A DNA stretch of 33,320 nt from assembly GCA_002751075.1 (NCBI GenBank), contig NAOQ01000592.1:11977-45296 (forward strand), given 5' to 3'. The notes beneath the pieces are model-generated. The model was not told the DNA's origin and did no database searches. It worked only from the letters and a program-made list of their open reading frames with translations. Numbering within the stretch: the stretch's first letter is position 1; the number at the start of each line of letters is the position of its first letter. This stretch comes from Ichthyophonus hoferi (Eukaryota > Opisthokonta > Ichthyosporea > Ichthyophonida > Ichthyophonidae). Below, piece by piece: positions 22,533-33,320 of this stretch. The position numbers and the translations under genes were made by a program.

Positions 22533-23216
22533 ATGCCTTTCCAAGCTCTATTAGTAATCATCAACACATCCATGAATTCTGTAGTATCAGCAACTGTTTT
22601 TAGATGTCGGACAGCCTGTTTTAGTAGAGAGGACACCGGTGCGTGTGTAAAAGCAGCCACACAGGTTGCCAGTAAGGTTATTAAACGCTGGGCTCATAAA
22701 AATTATCCTTTCGAAAAAAAAGGAGCAGAACAGACGAATATTACAGCACAAACGCCCGTACCCCCCGAGAAGTTTACGAATGCACAGAAAGAAAAGTTGG
22801 TGCATGCATTTGTTGCCTTATACGTTACTAACTACCGGACTACTCAGCCTCCTAAGCATATAAGTTTAAAGAAAATGGACGAAGTGGTCGCAATTGCACA
22901 ATCACTTGGTGTTTCTAGGGAGGAGGTTCTACATTTATTCGAAGAAAATGCAATATGGAATCTTAATCGTATGACTCCTAATCAACTTTCAGAAACTTCC
23001 TGGTTGCTCTTTCAGGCTAGGTCAAAGGCAACAGATGTTCAATCCTCCATTCTTAGAATTGCCCTGCAGAATGTACCAGATTACACGAAAACTGAACTTG
23101 ATAGAATCAAATACGTTAATATGCACACATTCTCCATGTCTAATATGGAGAATAACTTTCCCCCATATACTCATTTACGGGCGTTTTCAGAAAGTAGCAT
23201 AGGATCTTTGAAATAA
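22533..23216 (+). CDS. hypothetical protein, possibly mitochondrial
   Basis: An uninterrupted frame of 227 residues from ATG 22533, or 214 residues from ATG 22572. The alternative start gives MNSVVSATVFRCRTACFSRE, rich in Ser, Ala and Arg with few acids, as in a mitochondrial presequence; the longer form adds a hydrophobic stretch (FQALLVIINTS). The body is hydrophilic and looks mostly helical: KFTNAQKEKLVHAFVALYV, then KKMDEVVAIAQSLGVSREEV, which has the shape of a helix-turn-helix or small helical bundle, then NRMTPNQLSETSWLLFQARSK. The last 35 residues are Ser, Asn and Tyr rich and probably disordered. Composition is protein-like and unlike the flanking AT-rich DNA, which is why I take it as a gene. 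No family recognised. An acceptor-like ctgcag at 22501-22506 suggests a 5' non-coding exon upstream. Confidence 0.6.
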   Translation: MPFQALLVIINTSMNSVVSATVFRCRTACFSREDTGACVKAATQVASKVIKRWAHKNYPFEKKGAEQTNITAQTPVPPEKFTNAQKEKLVHAFVALYVTNYRTTQPPKHISLKKMDEVVAIAQSLGVSREEVLHLFEENAIWNLNRMTPNQLSETSWLLFQARSKATDVQSSILRIALQNVPDYTKTELDRIKYVNMHTFSMSNMENNFPPYTHLRAFSESSIGSLK

Positions 23217-24689
23217 TTATTTGGATTCTTATGACTCGTTATAATGATATATATTCATTACATATTACAACAAAAGCATCTGATTAGAATCTTTTATTTA
23301 CTTGTTACTCAAATATTTTGCTAATCTTACCAAACTGCATTTTAATATTTTATATTTGTTAGGATGGGTTATAATCATTGCAATACCAAAATTTAATATA
23401 ACGAATTTCTTTTGGTGTCAATAATAACTGTGAATTGTATTGGGTGACTTCATACTTTTCCAAGCCTTGTGGGGGGTACACTTCAAGGTGTATTAGTTAG
23501 TAATAACACACTGGAAAGTATGTCTCAACGTTTAAAGTTTCTCTTCAGAATAAAATATAATTACATTTCTTACATTGCCGAGCGATATATGAGTAATTTA
23601 ATGCAACTTGTACACGCTTGTGTGTCTGGAAATTAACAAATAGCTTATATAGCTTAGATATACAAATGATTAAATCAAGCCAGATATATATTCGACCCAG
23701 GCGGATTGTAGTGTTGCCTATTTGTATTCAAAACATCTTTGCATATCACACATTCAATGTCTAAAATATTATATTTCTCTTTTTGTAATTCTCCACACTT
23801 AATCATTTGCAATTCAACAATTATAATACTTTTCAGGCTGATGATACGAAATAAATATCATTTTATTAGTTTGTTGCTGTTGGTCGACATATTAAGAGTT
23901 CTCTACATGACAAAGTTGAATGTAGTATGTCGACCTAAATATGCAATTGCTAACAATAATAAATGATAATAACTATATTCTGAAATATACAAAATAAATA
24001 AATATTCCTTTTGCTAACAATGTTTAATTACAAATATAATAATGTAAACCCAGTTTTCGAGTCAGGTTAGCATTGCATCTGCAATGTTTGATATTATTTT
24101 ATTTTCTTGATACACCCAGTGCCACCGTTTTGTTAATCCCTGACTTAATTAACTATAAAATTGGGAAGTAGGGGCAAGTCGGATGTGAAAGCCGATATTG
24201 TCAAATATATCCTCATACACAATATAAGTCAAAACCGTCGTTAGAATGAAATATTTTTCTGTACTTGGCTGGATTGCATAGATTATTCCTTATTTTTATT
24301 ATCGTTATTATCTTCGTTTATTACAGCATAAAGAAATGGTTTTCCTAGTTAGTTGGGTAAGAATTTTATTGGAAACCGTTCTTTTTATTGGTTAGTAACG
24401 TAGATTCAATGGGTAATCAATCTAATTAGCTTACAGGATTCAAAAGAAATAAGCATTTATGGTTTGAGAGTCGATTAGATCTTCTATAGTATTTTATTGG
24501 TTGTTTCAGATTCAACACGAGATTGAATCAAAACGGTTCTTGGCGAAAAATCGCATGACCAAAAGGGTTTAAACAATAATAAAGAGACTGCTAAGTCACA
24601 TCAAACCTTGCTCATACTAGTTACATTATTTTCAAAAACTATATATATATATGTGTGTGTTATGATTATATTAGTATTGTGCTTTTTTT
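23217..24689. other. intergenic with two imperfect hairpins
   Basis: Inverted pairs: cttcatacttttcca (23448-23462) with tggaaagtatg (23512-23522), and ggtcgacatatta (23882-23894) with tagtatgtcgacc (23924-23936). No coding feature is supported. Confidence 0.5.
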
Positions 24690-25035
24690 CGCACAGGTGA
24701 GAGAATTATATCAACCAAAAACTACACTAGATCGTCAACTAGTTAAGCTTAGTGTTGTTCATTTGCCAGTAGTACCACTCCAAAATAAATCCTATCGATC
24801 TTTGTCATAATTATTATATTTATTATAAATTACAAGGAAAAAATGTAATTTTTTTATTTAATCCAGGTCAATCGTTTGAGTTACAAGCAGGATATGCTAG
24901 AGCTATAACTTATCCTTTACCTGACTATAATTACTCAAATCATTTAGGCTTAGACATCAATTCAATAAGACTAATAGAATCTAATATACTGGGTACTATT
25001 TCTATTTCCAATAATAGTTATATCTATCATTAATA
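24690..25035 (+). mobile_element. mobile-element remnant related to copy A (3' part)
   Basis: Coding-like pieces ending in a block (TTTACCTGAC ... CTAATAGAA ... ACTATTTCTATTTCCAATA) shared in order with 19100-19180. Broken, old-looking, family not identified. Confidence 0.4.
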
Positions 25036-25644
25036 ACTGCTAGGCTATTAATTGGCGTATGACTGACTATGTTGTATGAGTATAAAGGTCTTTGGCAGAG
25101 CTGGCACATGATTTTTTAGCAAGACCAATAATCACTTTTTATTGTTATGCCAAGTTTCTGTTTTTAATCGCCAGCTCTCGTCCAAGTCGGATGAGTTGGT
25201 AATTACAGTACATGCTGACGTCGACAGACCTAGAATGGATCCCGTAGTAAAGGTTATCAATAGGATCATTTTTACTTGGTTAGGACCTGTTGTGGATTAC
25301 CAACATTTTATTTGCGTTTATGTTAGTATATGTATCTATATATTATTGTTTTGTGATGTTGTTAATGTGCGCTCCTGGCAAGCCTTGCTTGGTTTACAAG
25401 TGTGAGATTAGTATTGCAATTGTTTTAAAATTTTAAATGCAAGAATAATATTCTAACTATATAAAGAAATACACAAATTAATTAAATATTCCCGTTTCAA
25501 GAATATCTTATCTTATTTATTTTCTTTCTTTCTTTTCTAATGTTGCTGCTCAAGATAAATGACATAATAACTACAACACCAGCTTAACTATGACAAATAA
25601 AACCAAAATAATATTAGAGAAATTGTTAGGAATAATAAGCAGAG
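25036..25644. other. intergenic, no supported gene
   Basis: An open frame at 25142-25405 has no recognised motif. 25476-25500 (aaattaattaaatattcccgttt) is the reverse complement of 5573-5598 in the fold-back repeat, so a piece of that family is probably here. Confidence 0.4.
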
Positions 25645-25735
25645 ATAGATGGGTTCCCGTGACCTATATTCCTTTAGAAATAAGGAAAATACCTTATTAA
25701 GGAGTGTTTTAACGTGTCCCTTTGCATAAATGGAG
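25645..25735 (-). repeat. dispersed fold-back repeat, partial copy
   Basis: Reads gttcccgtgacctatat, then gttttaacgtgtccctttgcata, then ggagtacag. It matches the 21.76-kb piece directly and the 12.84-kb copy in reverse complement. Confidence 0.55.
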
Positions 25736-27565
25736 TACAGATATGAGAAAACATATTTTTATTTTTAAACACGGGGAGCTGGACTTGTCTTATACAACAT
25801 TTCTAAGCAACAGCCTTCGTTTTGTTTTTGTCTTTGAGTGGCTGGCCACAGTTACTTCTGAATGCCATCAGGAATTATCTAGTTCATTTGGTGAGACACA
25901 AGCCTACAGCTAATTAATCACCATGTTAAGTTGTGTAATAGCTGGTTTCTCTGGGCCAGCGGTAGCAATAGCTAATTAACTTGATCTGTCATCCGGACCT
26001 AGTTGAAGTAGTAGGGGTCCTATAGAAGGCGCGTATACCGACTCTTTGGGTAACTGGCTTAGTAATTATGCATCTGTTCTAATTGAGAGGAAATCGATGC
26101 TTTGATCTCTTTAGGTGCTGCTGTGAATATTGAACAATGCGACCGATTAGTAAGAGGTACTATATTACGATGTAAATAATAACTATTATCACTATTTAAT
26201 GCTAGTAAACAGATCTCTGACTCCTGGACGAGCGAGAGATCTAGATACTGATTAGTGTATTCGAATGCCAACGGTGAACTAGACAATACAATGAAAATGC
26301 GATGATTACATATTATTGTTTAATTAAATCAGCAAATGCAAGTTTTATGTTACGATAAGCGGACTACGTGCGTGTGGTTCCCTATTTAATGGCATGAGCA
26401 TCCAATTGTGTGTTAGTTAAGGGCTTTCTTAGTTGTTGTTTTCTTTTTCATTCATACTTTTCGAACTTTGCCCATTGTCAGTGCTAATTATAGTTAGCAC
26501 CCGTATAATTCTATTCATTATTGTAAACGGGACCGATAGTGAAGATTCGTATTGGCTAATGCAATTCACGAAAGATCACAGTGATGCACTAGAATTGTCT
26601 GATCTTATCTCATCTCGATACATACTGATACATTATTTATCGACGAATCAATTTATTCGGTTGGTAGTATAACGTATGATATAACCCCCTAATCCATTTC
26701 TGTTGATCTATTTTATCCATTCGGGTTTCACATTATCACCTAAGCTAGGCCTCACATAGTTTATACTATATATGAGTTATGTATTATACTGGTAGATATT
26801 ATCTAAGAGATTTAACATTATGTCTACAAGTAAACTTTATTATAACTGTACGGTTCCTTCATATTCAAAATTGGAATGGAAATAACTTATTATTACGTCT
26901 CAGAGCGCATCTATTGTATTCTACACAACTCTTAATACAGTAAAATACAAGTTTACAATGTGCTATACGAAAATTAATGTTAACCAACAGTAATTATTAC
27001 CAACCAATGGATTATCATATAAATACTTCTTTGCTCGATTGGATTACATAAACACTGTAATTTACCTCCTTTAAAATTTGGAAAATTTAATAAAGACATG
27101 CTTCACTATAAATATCTGGCTTTTTTTATATTTTTATATATATTAAAAAATATCCCATTTACATAACACAGAAATTGTTTATTACATTATATGTACTTTT
27201 AAGTATTGTAAAATATAACCTACAATGTAGTAGATTTATGCCACTCGGCTGTGCTAACGAGACTTATGGTATATGCGGTCATTAATTAAGCATTAATAAC
27301 AATTATTGAAAAGCAATAGAGCTGAAAAATCCAAAATTCTTGTGATGGAATGGTGATCATGAGCCACATTTATCATTGACCAATCAACAATTACAATATC
27401 ATATTCTAAACCATGATATGCCATGATTCAGAGGAAATATGTAAGAATACACATTAAGTCTTGTGAAATGAATCTGGCGTGGCTTGCATTGTAAATAAAC
27501 AATCAGTGCAGTGTTGTTATAAATTGTATGGTTCTCTGGGCATATATATGTAAGGCTGTAGGAAA
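25736..27565. other. intergenic, upstream of the L43 gene
   Basis: Several short open frames (25722-25913 plus, 26059-26286 minus, 26433-26672 plus) lack motifs. 26935-26970 and 27200-27235 share a diverged direct repeat (gtaaaatacaagtttacaatgtgcta / gtaaaatataacctacaatgtagta). Confidence 0.45.
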
Positions 27566-29282
27566 ATGGCAGAATTAATGGTTCGTGGAGCGCTTCAAAG
27601 CACCGACCGCTTTGTGTGCCAACTACGTCAACTTACAATCCATTATAGCAAAGGAATAAACAGTATGGGGGTTAGGTGGGTGTCACGTTGGCTCAGAATC
27701 ATTTACTGTCATTTGCTTTTTCTGGATGTGTTGTGCTTGTTTTTTATGTTTTTTAATAATATAGAAAAAACACCTTTTTTTTAGTTTGGCAGCTCATTAC
27801 GGAAAAATACTATATATTATATTTCTTTCTTGCATATAAGAGCATATATTAAGTGTCCTTAATTCAACTATACATAGCTTGAAATGTGTTAAATATTTGG
27901 TTTATTTTTTTTTACATTAAGCCACATTTCCAGACCCATTCTGCTAGACAGACGGTATAGTGATAACAAAATAGTGGAGAGGGTATAGAAAAAATGCTTA
28001 AAGAGAAAGGAGATAATTGTGGAAGAGAAGACGGTAGTATAATGGTAAAATAAAGGTTATAGTAGAGCAATAGTAAGATGATAAAGATTATAATGAAAGA
28101 GTACTAAAAAAATAAAGAAAATAACAATAAAAATAATAAAAGAATAATAAGAAAATAAAAAGAATAACCAGAGAATAACAAAAGAACAATAAGAGCATCG
28201 TAATAGAACAATAAGGAAAATATTAAGGGAGTAATAAGAGAATAACGATAAATATTTGGAATAAGAGTGAACTTAAAACTAAAAGCTATATAGATATTGA
28301 TTCAGACACAGGTATAGATGCTAGATACAGACACATATATTTAAATAACAACAATAAAGATACATGTGATATAGAACAAGTTAAGTCCGGATTCAAGCGG
28401 CTGTTTTACCTCTAATTGTAAAGTTATATACTAAGAGAGAGATATGGAATAGTCCTTACGCGACTCATGCACTATAACGATGGTATATTGATAAGGAATA
28501 GCAGGTATAGTATAATACACAGTACCTAGAGCATGTTAAATAAGTGACTAGAATGGGTCATGGATTAGTTGCATTTCACTAAGAGGTGAAAATATAGGTA
28601 CTGAAGGGGTTTATAGTGAAATTTAGACTAGATGGTAACAGAGAAGTGGCGATTTTTACAGAGAATATATCGACAGACAGTTGGTAGAATTTGCTATTCG
28701 AAATCCCCAAGTAATGATTAACACTGTATTAACTAAAGAAAGGCCTTGTATAGACGCCCTATACTGTAAGTATATATATACTGTTAGGTAGTTAGTACTA
28801 ATACTACTGATGCAGTATATTGTAGATATATATATATTCTATATACTGTAAGGTAACTAGTATTACTAGTATTGTATTAATGTTATTAATTTTATATATT
28901 ACACGTGTATATTTACTCCAATGTATATATATTAATATATACAAATATTGATATCTATATATGAAAACGATTATTTCCTTCCATATTCACTTCTTACCTT
29001 TTTCCTATTTCCTACTTCTCATTCTATCCTTCTCTTTCTCTTTCTTTTTCTTTTTCTCCTCCCCCCACCCACCTCACCCAAGTGAACGAATTTACAAGCA
29101 AGACACTAGTTAGTTACAAAGACCCTCTTTATATCTCGTGTACATTGGAAGCTTTAAAGAATGCGTCTGGATATCAGACCCAGAAGCTTACTAAGAGATG
29201 GCATACGGATTACCCGTCTAAGCAGGGAGACTGGACTCCCTTCCTCAATCAATATTCTTTTTTTAAAAATAACCCTATTTAA
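27566..29282 (+). CDS. MRPL43: mitochondrial large ribosomal subunit protein L43 (mL43)
   Basis: Three exons: 27566-27675, 28662-28765 and 29083-29282. Introns are gtgggt...acag (986 nt) and gtaagt...caag (317 nt); phases 2 and 1 match across both junctions, giving 137 residues. mL43 is a structural protein of the mitochondrial large ribosomal subunit with a thioredoxin-like L51/S25/CI-B8 fold, which it shares with a complex I subunit. The family pattern is complete. First strand and helix: GALQSTDRFVCQLRQLTIHYS at 8-28. Then REYIDRQLVEFAIRNPQVMI at 37-56, the conserved F-x-x-x-N-P-x-V. Then the short loop ALYLNEF and EALKNASG near 97. The diagnostic C-terminal block is RWHTDYPSKQGDWTPF at about 109-124. 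Length agrees with the family. As in some mitoribosomal proteins, no separate cleavable presequence is obvious. ATG 27566 is the natural start. Confidence 0.93.
27960..28265 (+). repeat. purine-rich low-complexity tract in L43 intron 1
   Basis: About 300 nt dominated by A and G on the transcribed strand, built from variants of aagaataata and gagaataac. C and T together are a small minority. It lies well inside the 986-nt intron. Confidence 0.85.
28775..28885. repeat. short diverged tandem duplication in L43 intron 2
   Basis: tatatactgttaggtagtta near 28777 and tatatactgtaaggtaacta near 28843 begin two similar units of about 65 bp. Confidence 0.55.
28975..29082 (+). promoter_or_regulatory. 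extended polypyrimidine tract and splice acceptor of L43 intron 2
   Basis: About 105 nt of almost pure C/T (ttcctatttcctacttctc, then tttctttttctttttctcc, then ccccccacccacc) run to the acceptor caag at 29079-29082. This is far longer than the tracts at the other introns in the window. Confidence 0.8.
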
Positions 29283-31375
29283 ACTGTTGCTATTAGTACC
29301 CTTTTCGGACTTTATGAGCCAGAATATCTAGTACGTAGTATATAGAATTATAAATGTATGACATGCATTGTTTAGGCCAGTCTGTTTTGTAGTTAATATC
29401 TCGTCCCTCTTGAGCAAGAGCTGAAGATTACAAACAGAGAATAATAATACAATTAAAAGATCGTTATTCAATCTCGCTAGATTTCGGTATGTGAACATTG
29501 TCGCAACATAACAACTTCCTAATGTACTAATGTACTACTATTATTGTATCTTCTTGCTTTGCAAGGTAGATAATCTAGTATGCATATAGAATTATGACAT
29601 ATTGTTGAGGTCGGTCTGTGCTTTAGTTATTATGCTTTCTTTATTGAACGAGGAGACAATTTTAAACAGAAAATAATAAAAATAATAAAGATCCCTGTTT
29701 AGCCACTCCATGCCATTCTATGTGCCTGTCCTGTTCCAGACCGAGACCTATATACTTACAAGATAGGGCATATAGTATATAGATTAATTAATAGCCTAGC
29801 ATTAATTAATTAATTACTTATAACTATAACTATTTTGACCCACCCATATTTTATGTTTATGTAGCTAAATTCAATATATATATACGTGCTTTATTTGATA
29901 TATCCTATAATTTTAATTATTGTAAAAACTATTAATCGTGTTGAATAAAACGTACAATAATCAGACTTAAATAAAACAATAATAATATATATTCAATAAT
30001 AACATCTCAATCTTAAATATTGCTGGCGCATGTTTATATATCTCTGGTTCATTGTATCAAAAGTAATTAATACTCACAGATAAATATATGATTATAAACG
30101 ACATGAAAATTTATTTTAAAAAGCATCAAGTCTTGCACTAAGTTAATGTGTTAAAATATATCTTTTAATAGACCCTTTTTAGTGGTCCTCAAAGAGTTTT
30201 TTTTTTAAAAAAAAAAAACTGGCCAGTAAAATGAATTTTACTGATTTTTATTTTAAAATATTTTGAACCATAATTTGAGCGGATGTAGTTGCTTTAATAT
30301 TAATAAACTTGAGTGCTGTGAAGACGCTAATAATATTCAGAAACCAATTAAACCCGTGTATTGCTTTTATTATTTTAAAACTAAAAACTAAAACTCTGGT
30401 CAAGCCAATCACGTCTACTTGGCACTTCTATACAAGCCTTGATTGATCTGAGTACAAAGTAGAAATGTATTCCAGTGTAAAACAACGTTGCTGTTTTATA
30501 GTTTAATCAAATACAAGTTCAAAGTATATATATATATATATATATATTGGTTTTATTGTCGAGGCCACGAATCACCGTGTATGAGCTAGCCTAACCTTAA
30601 AGTCACTGGGTCGTTATAATATATACTTGCAAGACTATAACACTAGTAGGCCTATTGAGAACCCTAACTGGACGGCCAACCATTAGCTAGAATCCTGTGA
30701 TATATTAATGCGAATTAGGTCTAAATAAGGCTAGAAGGACTTGTTATTGCATGGCTTCAGTAAGCATTTAAGACAACACAGTTGGTGTTTTAAAAAAATC
30801 ATACCAGTAATATATATTCATTGCAATTTCCTTCTGTAAACACGCCAGAAATTATAATTTTAGGTCAGAACTACAATCAAAAATAAATCGCATCAACTTG
30901 CCAGTCCATATTTATTGTACTAATAGCAATAACAAGTAACTAAATATAGCTAGGCAACAATGAAAGCCATTGGGAAAACAGTTAATAGGAAGATACAGGT
31001 AAATAAAAAAAGAGTGACAGGGGGCTTGTTAATATAGATTCCTTATACAGAGATAATAGTGAAGGTGGAACGGAGAAAGAATGCAAGTTTCCTACATAAC
31101 TTGTTTTAGAAAAACATACCACAGTTACACGTAGTGGTGGCTACAGCCAATAGTTAGCACTAATTACCTTGGATCGTCAAAATTTATAAATAAATATTCA
31201 CACTAAAAGTAAAATGAAATAAGACAGAAACACTACTAACCAAATTCTTATACATACAAAGTACATTTAATATTTAAAACTATAATTAATAATATATAGT
31301 TAATATCTAGGAATAAGGGAAAACCCATCAAATATAAAACACAATGACAGTGCTCGGTTTATTTAATGTCTATAA
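29283..31375. other. region between convergent L43 and SPT2 genes
   Basis: Contains a diverged direct duplication (29327-29706), AT microsatellites and homopolymer runs (T then A at 30199-30219; TA at 30524-30546). No coding or RNA gene is supported. Confidence 0.5.
29327..29706. repeat. diverged direct duplication, unit about 140-150 bp
   Basis: 29327-29478 and 29571-29706 share, in order, atctagta...tatagaatta, tatgacat, tgttta/tgttga, ggtc(t)gtctgt, ttagttaat/ttagttatta, then acagagaataataat / acagaaaataataaa and a final aaagatc. Both end in an A-rich tail, which could suit a small retroposed element, but no RNA polymerase III boxes were recognised. Confidence 0.55.
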
Positions 31376-32784
31376 CTAATAATCGTCGTCGTCATCATCA
31401 TCATCATCACTATCATCCAATCCTAATTTCCTTCGCTTCATACGTCGTTTGTATTCCTCCTCTTCTCTCCTCACCTCTTCCGCATCTTCTTCACGGGCAA
31501 TAAGAGCACTGGTGTTTATGATGGTACGTTAGTATGGCAATACAATAGTATGTAAAGGTGGACAGTAATTGAACTAATGAAATGGGGAATTGTTACATAA
31601 ATAATTAAGAGTGCATGCTCTATATACAGACACATACAACCGTAGGCTATACATAGTATGATAGTATATATGCAATATGTGTAATCTTGTTTAAGCTTGT
31701 TGTGTTATAGACTCGTGATAACAATCCAATCATACATGGATAGAGACGTGTATGGATGTAGCATATATATACAAAATTATATATATCAATACCTATTGAT
31801 ATATCCAGGGGAAAGAAAAAGAAAGAGACAGTGTTAAAGTAGTGCAAGAAAGGGAATAATAACCAATAGAAGAACACATTAAATCAATAATAATAATACT
31901 ACTAGTAGCTAAGCACAACCTACCTTTTCCTTTCTTCAAACTCAATTGCATGGAATCCTGCTTCCATATCATAATCATCCCTATCACCCTTAAACCTGTA
32001 GTATTATAATGTATCAATTATATTACACTTACTACCATTGGCCTCGGTGTATATATGTCAACAATCTCGGAACATAGCATAATATATCAGCTATAATACT
32101 TAATACACTACAGCCATTACTGCATGCATCTACAAAAGCATGCATGCCAGTAGGCAATAATATCCGAGATGCCAAGTTATTGTGAACAACAAAGTGCAGC
32201 TAAGACATACAAACCATTTTTAAAAAGATACTACCCTTACCTCCTAATCAAGAAACCAAAAATAAAATAAAAAACTATTCAGATTTCTTTGTTAAGAACC
32301 TTTATCATTGGCAGTCATAGTGTGTACAACCAACAGACATAGTTATCTCATAAAGTCATACATTGAAAAAAAGAAAAGCACCCTTCGCTGATTAAGCAAA
32401 AGGGAATATCCCATTAAAGAAATCAAATCAACTAAAGCTGATATATATTGATAGATATCAATAGTTCTTTGGCCTTGCACATACTGGGTGCAATCATAAC
32501 CAATCCTTTAAGGACACAGAGTACGTACATCGAATATTTATTCTGTTTAGCAATACAAATAATATAATAAAATGGAAAAAAAAAAATAACCAGGGACGAT
32601 ATATATGCACCAATAGTTTCTTTCCCTTACACATACCTGGTGGGGTCGTATCCAGTCATCCGTCGCATCAAGGTGCGTACGTCCTCCTCCTCCTCATCAT
32701 ACTCATCCTCGGCTATAAAACTGTCCTCTCCCTCACTGTAATAGTCACCCTCTGCTGATCTCTGGCTCTGGCGTCTAAGAGGCT
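31376..32784 (-). CDS. SPT2: SPT2 chromatin protein, three C-terminal exons (5' end outside window)
   Basis: Minus-strand exons 32784-32637, 31995-31924 and 31508-31376. Introns are gtatgt...acag (641 nt) and gtaggt...ccag (415 nt); both junctions are phase 2 and restore family-typical protein. SPT2 is a histone H3-H4 chaperone that binds nucleosomal DNA during transcription. The signature is intact across the three exons: a serine/acid-rich stretch with YYSEGEDSFIAEDEYDEEEE; then LMRRMTGYDPTR (the M/I-F-x-Y-x-x-x-R/K element); then DRDDYDMEAGFHAIEFEERK; then SALIAREEDAEEVRREEEE; and a basic patch KRRMKRRK. The C-terminus is a run of nine aspartates and a tyrosine. The known H3-H4-binding SPT2 domain is this C-terminal region. 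The first exon here is entered in phase 1 at 32784, or phase 0 at 32782 if the AG two bases on is used. Exons coding the N-terminal part must lie beyond 33320. Confidence 0.9.
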
Positions 32785-33320
32785 CTGTGTATGTATATGT
32801 GTATGTGTAAGTGTATATGTATATGTGTATGTGTGTGTGTATGTGGATGTGTATATGTATATGGGTGTGTGAACGTGCTTATATATAAGGGTTGAAGATA
32901 ACAATGGAATAAGTATTAACAAATATATCTATATATCCATACATATCAGCTATCAGCATGTATTAACATAATATAACCAACACACCAAATCCTATAATCT
33001 ACACAAAACCATTCAAACGATATAGATAGTATCAGAGAAAGATAGCATACATATATTAATAGCTACACCCAATATACTATTATAGATAAAGGTTATGTAA
33101 CTGTATGACCATTGATTGGGGCTTAGAAACCTTAATATCTTGCTTTCTTACATGTGACAATGCTTATGTATGTATGAATGTGGTGGAAATAAGAAAAATG
33201 TAAGCCATATATAAATGGTGATACGTATATAGGTGTGTATATGCCTATGAATTACGCATAGTATAAAAATTATATGATAACTAATGAGGATTCTCATCTT
33301 ATAAAATCAAACATAGATAT
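32785..33320 (-). other. SPT2 intron running off the window, with (GTATAT)n microsatellite
   Basis: On the plus strand 32785-32866 is a GTAT/GTGT-type microsatellite. On the transcribed strand it is therefore an ACATAC repeat that reaches the splice acceptor itself (atacacag) without a normal pyrimidine tract. No further exon was recognised to the window end. Confidence 0.6.

Noticed and set aside
26059-26286. 75-codon minus-strand frame of protein-like composition
   Set aside because: No recognised domain or neighbours to support it.
32713-32922. Minus-strand frame rich in Thr, Tyr and His
   Set aside because: Translation of the microsatellite next to the SPT2 exon in the wrong frame.
1-33320. 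tRNA, rRNA and CRISPR features
   Set aside because: I looked for tRNA T-arm signatures (GGTTCGAATCC-like, both strands), conserved rRNA blocks and regularly spaced repeats and found none that held up.

Overview
This is an AT-rich nuclear segment of a eukaryote. Protein-coding genes are split by GT-AG introns of about 270 to 990 nt and separated by kilobases of repeat-rich DNA. Two encoded proteins are nuclear-encoded mitochondrial components (TIM22 and mitoribosomal protein L43), one is a chromatin protein (SPT2) and one is a CWH43-like membrane protein. This points to a unicellular opisthokont or similar protist, or an early-branching fungus. The lineage is my inference from protein flavour and intron style; no marker in the window fixes it.

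Layout. 1-2660: AT-rich DNA with a (TA)n tract and one weak LINE-like scrap. 2802-4612 (minus): complete four-exon TIM22-type translocase gene, followed by a UGUA-rich 3' region. 5570-6160: the best copy of a dispersed fold-back repeat family. 7505-7555: a C-run/G-run pair with G-quadruplex potential. 8018-9884 (plus): three-exon secreted pepsin-family aspartic protease. 10150-13240: decayed repeat DNA, two perfect hairpins, a broken Ty1/copia-type fossil and a second fold-back copy. 13812-16660 (minus): GC-richer gene for a polytopic membrane protein with a C-terminal endonuclease/exonuclease/phosphatase domain, interrupted by a 595-N assembly gap. 16661-22532: gene-poor, with two direct copies of a leader-plus-ATG repeat. 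22533-23216 (plus): single-exon gene of unknown function. 23217-27565: repeats and AT-rich DNA. 27566-29282 (plus): complete three-exon mitoribosomal L43 gene. 29283-31375: a diverged direct duplication and AT-rich DNA. 31376-32784 (minus): the three last exons of an SPT2 gene whose 5' end lies beyond the window.

The genes do not form an obvious pathway; they are independent housekeeping or secretory loci. I rebuilt the four spliced genes by matching splice sites and phase, and each junction restores a family-typical protein. No convincing new biological system was found. The items most worth a second look are PUF-type motifs behind TIM22, the repeat family and its link to the leader repeats, the protease without an ordinary propeptide, the base-composition contrast of the CWH43-like gene, and the orphan gene at 22.5 kb.
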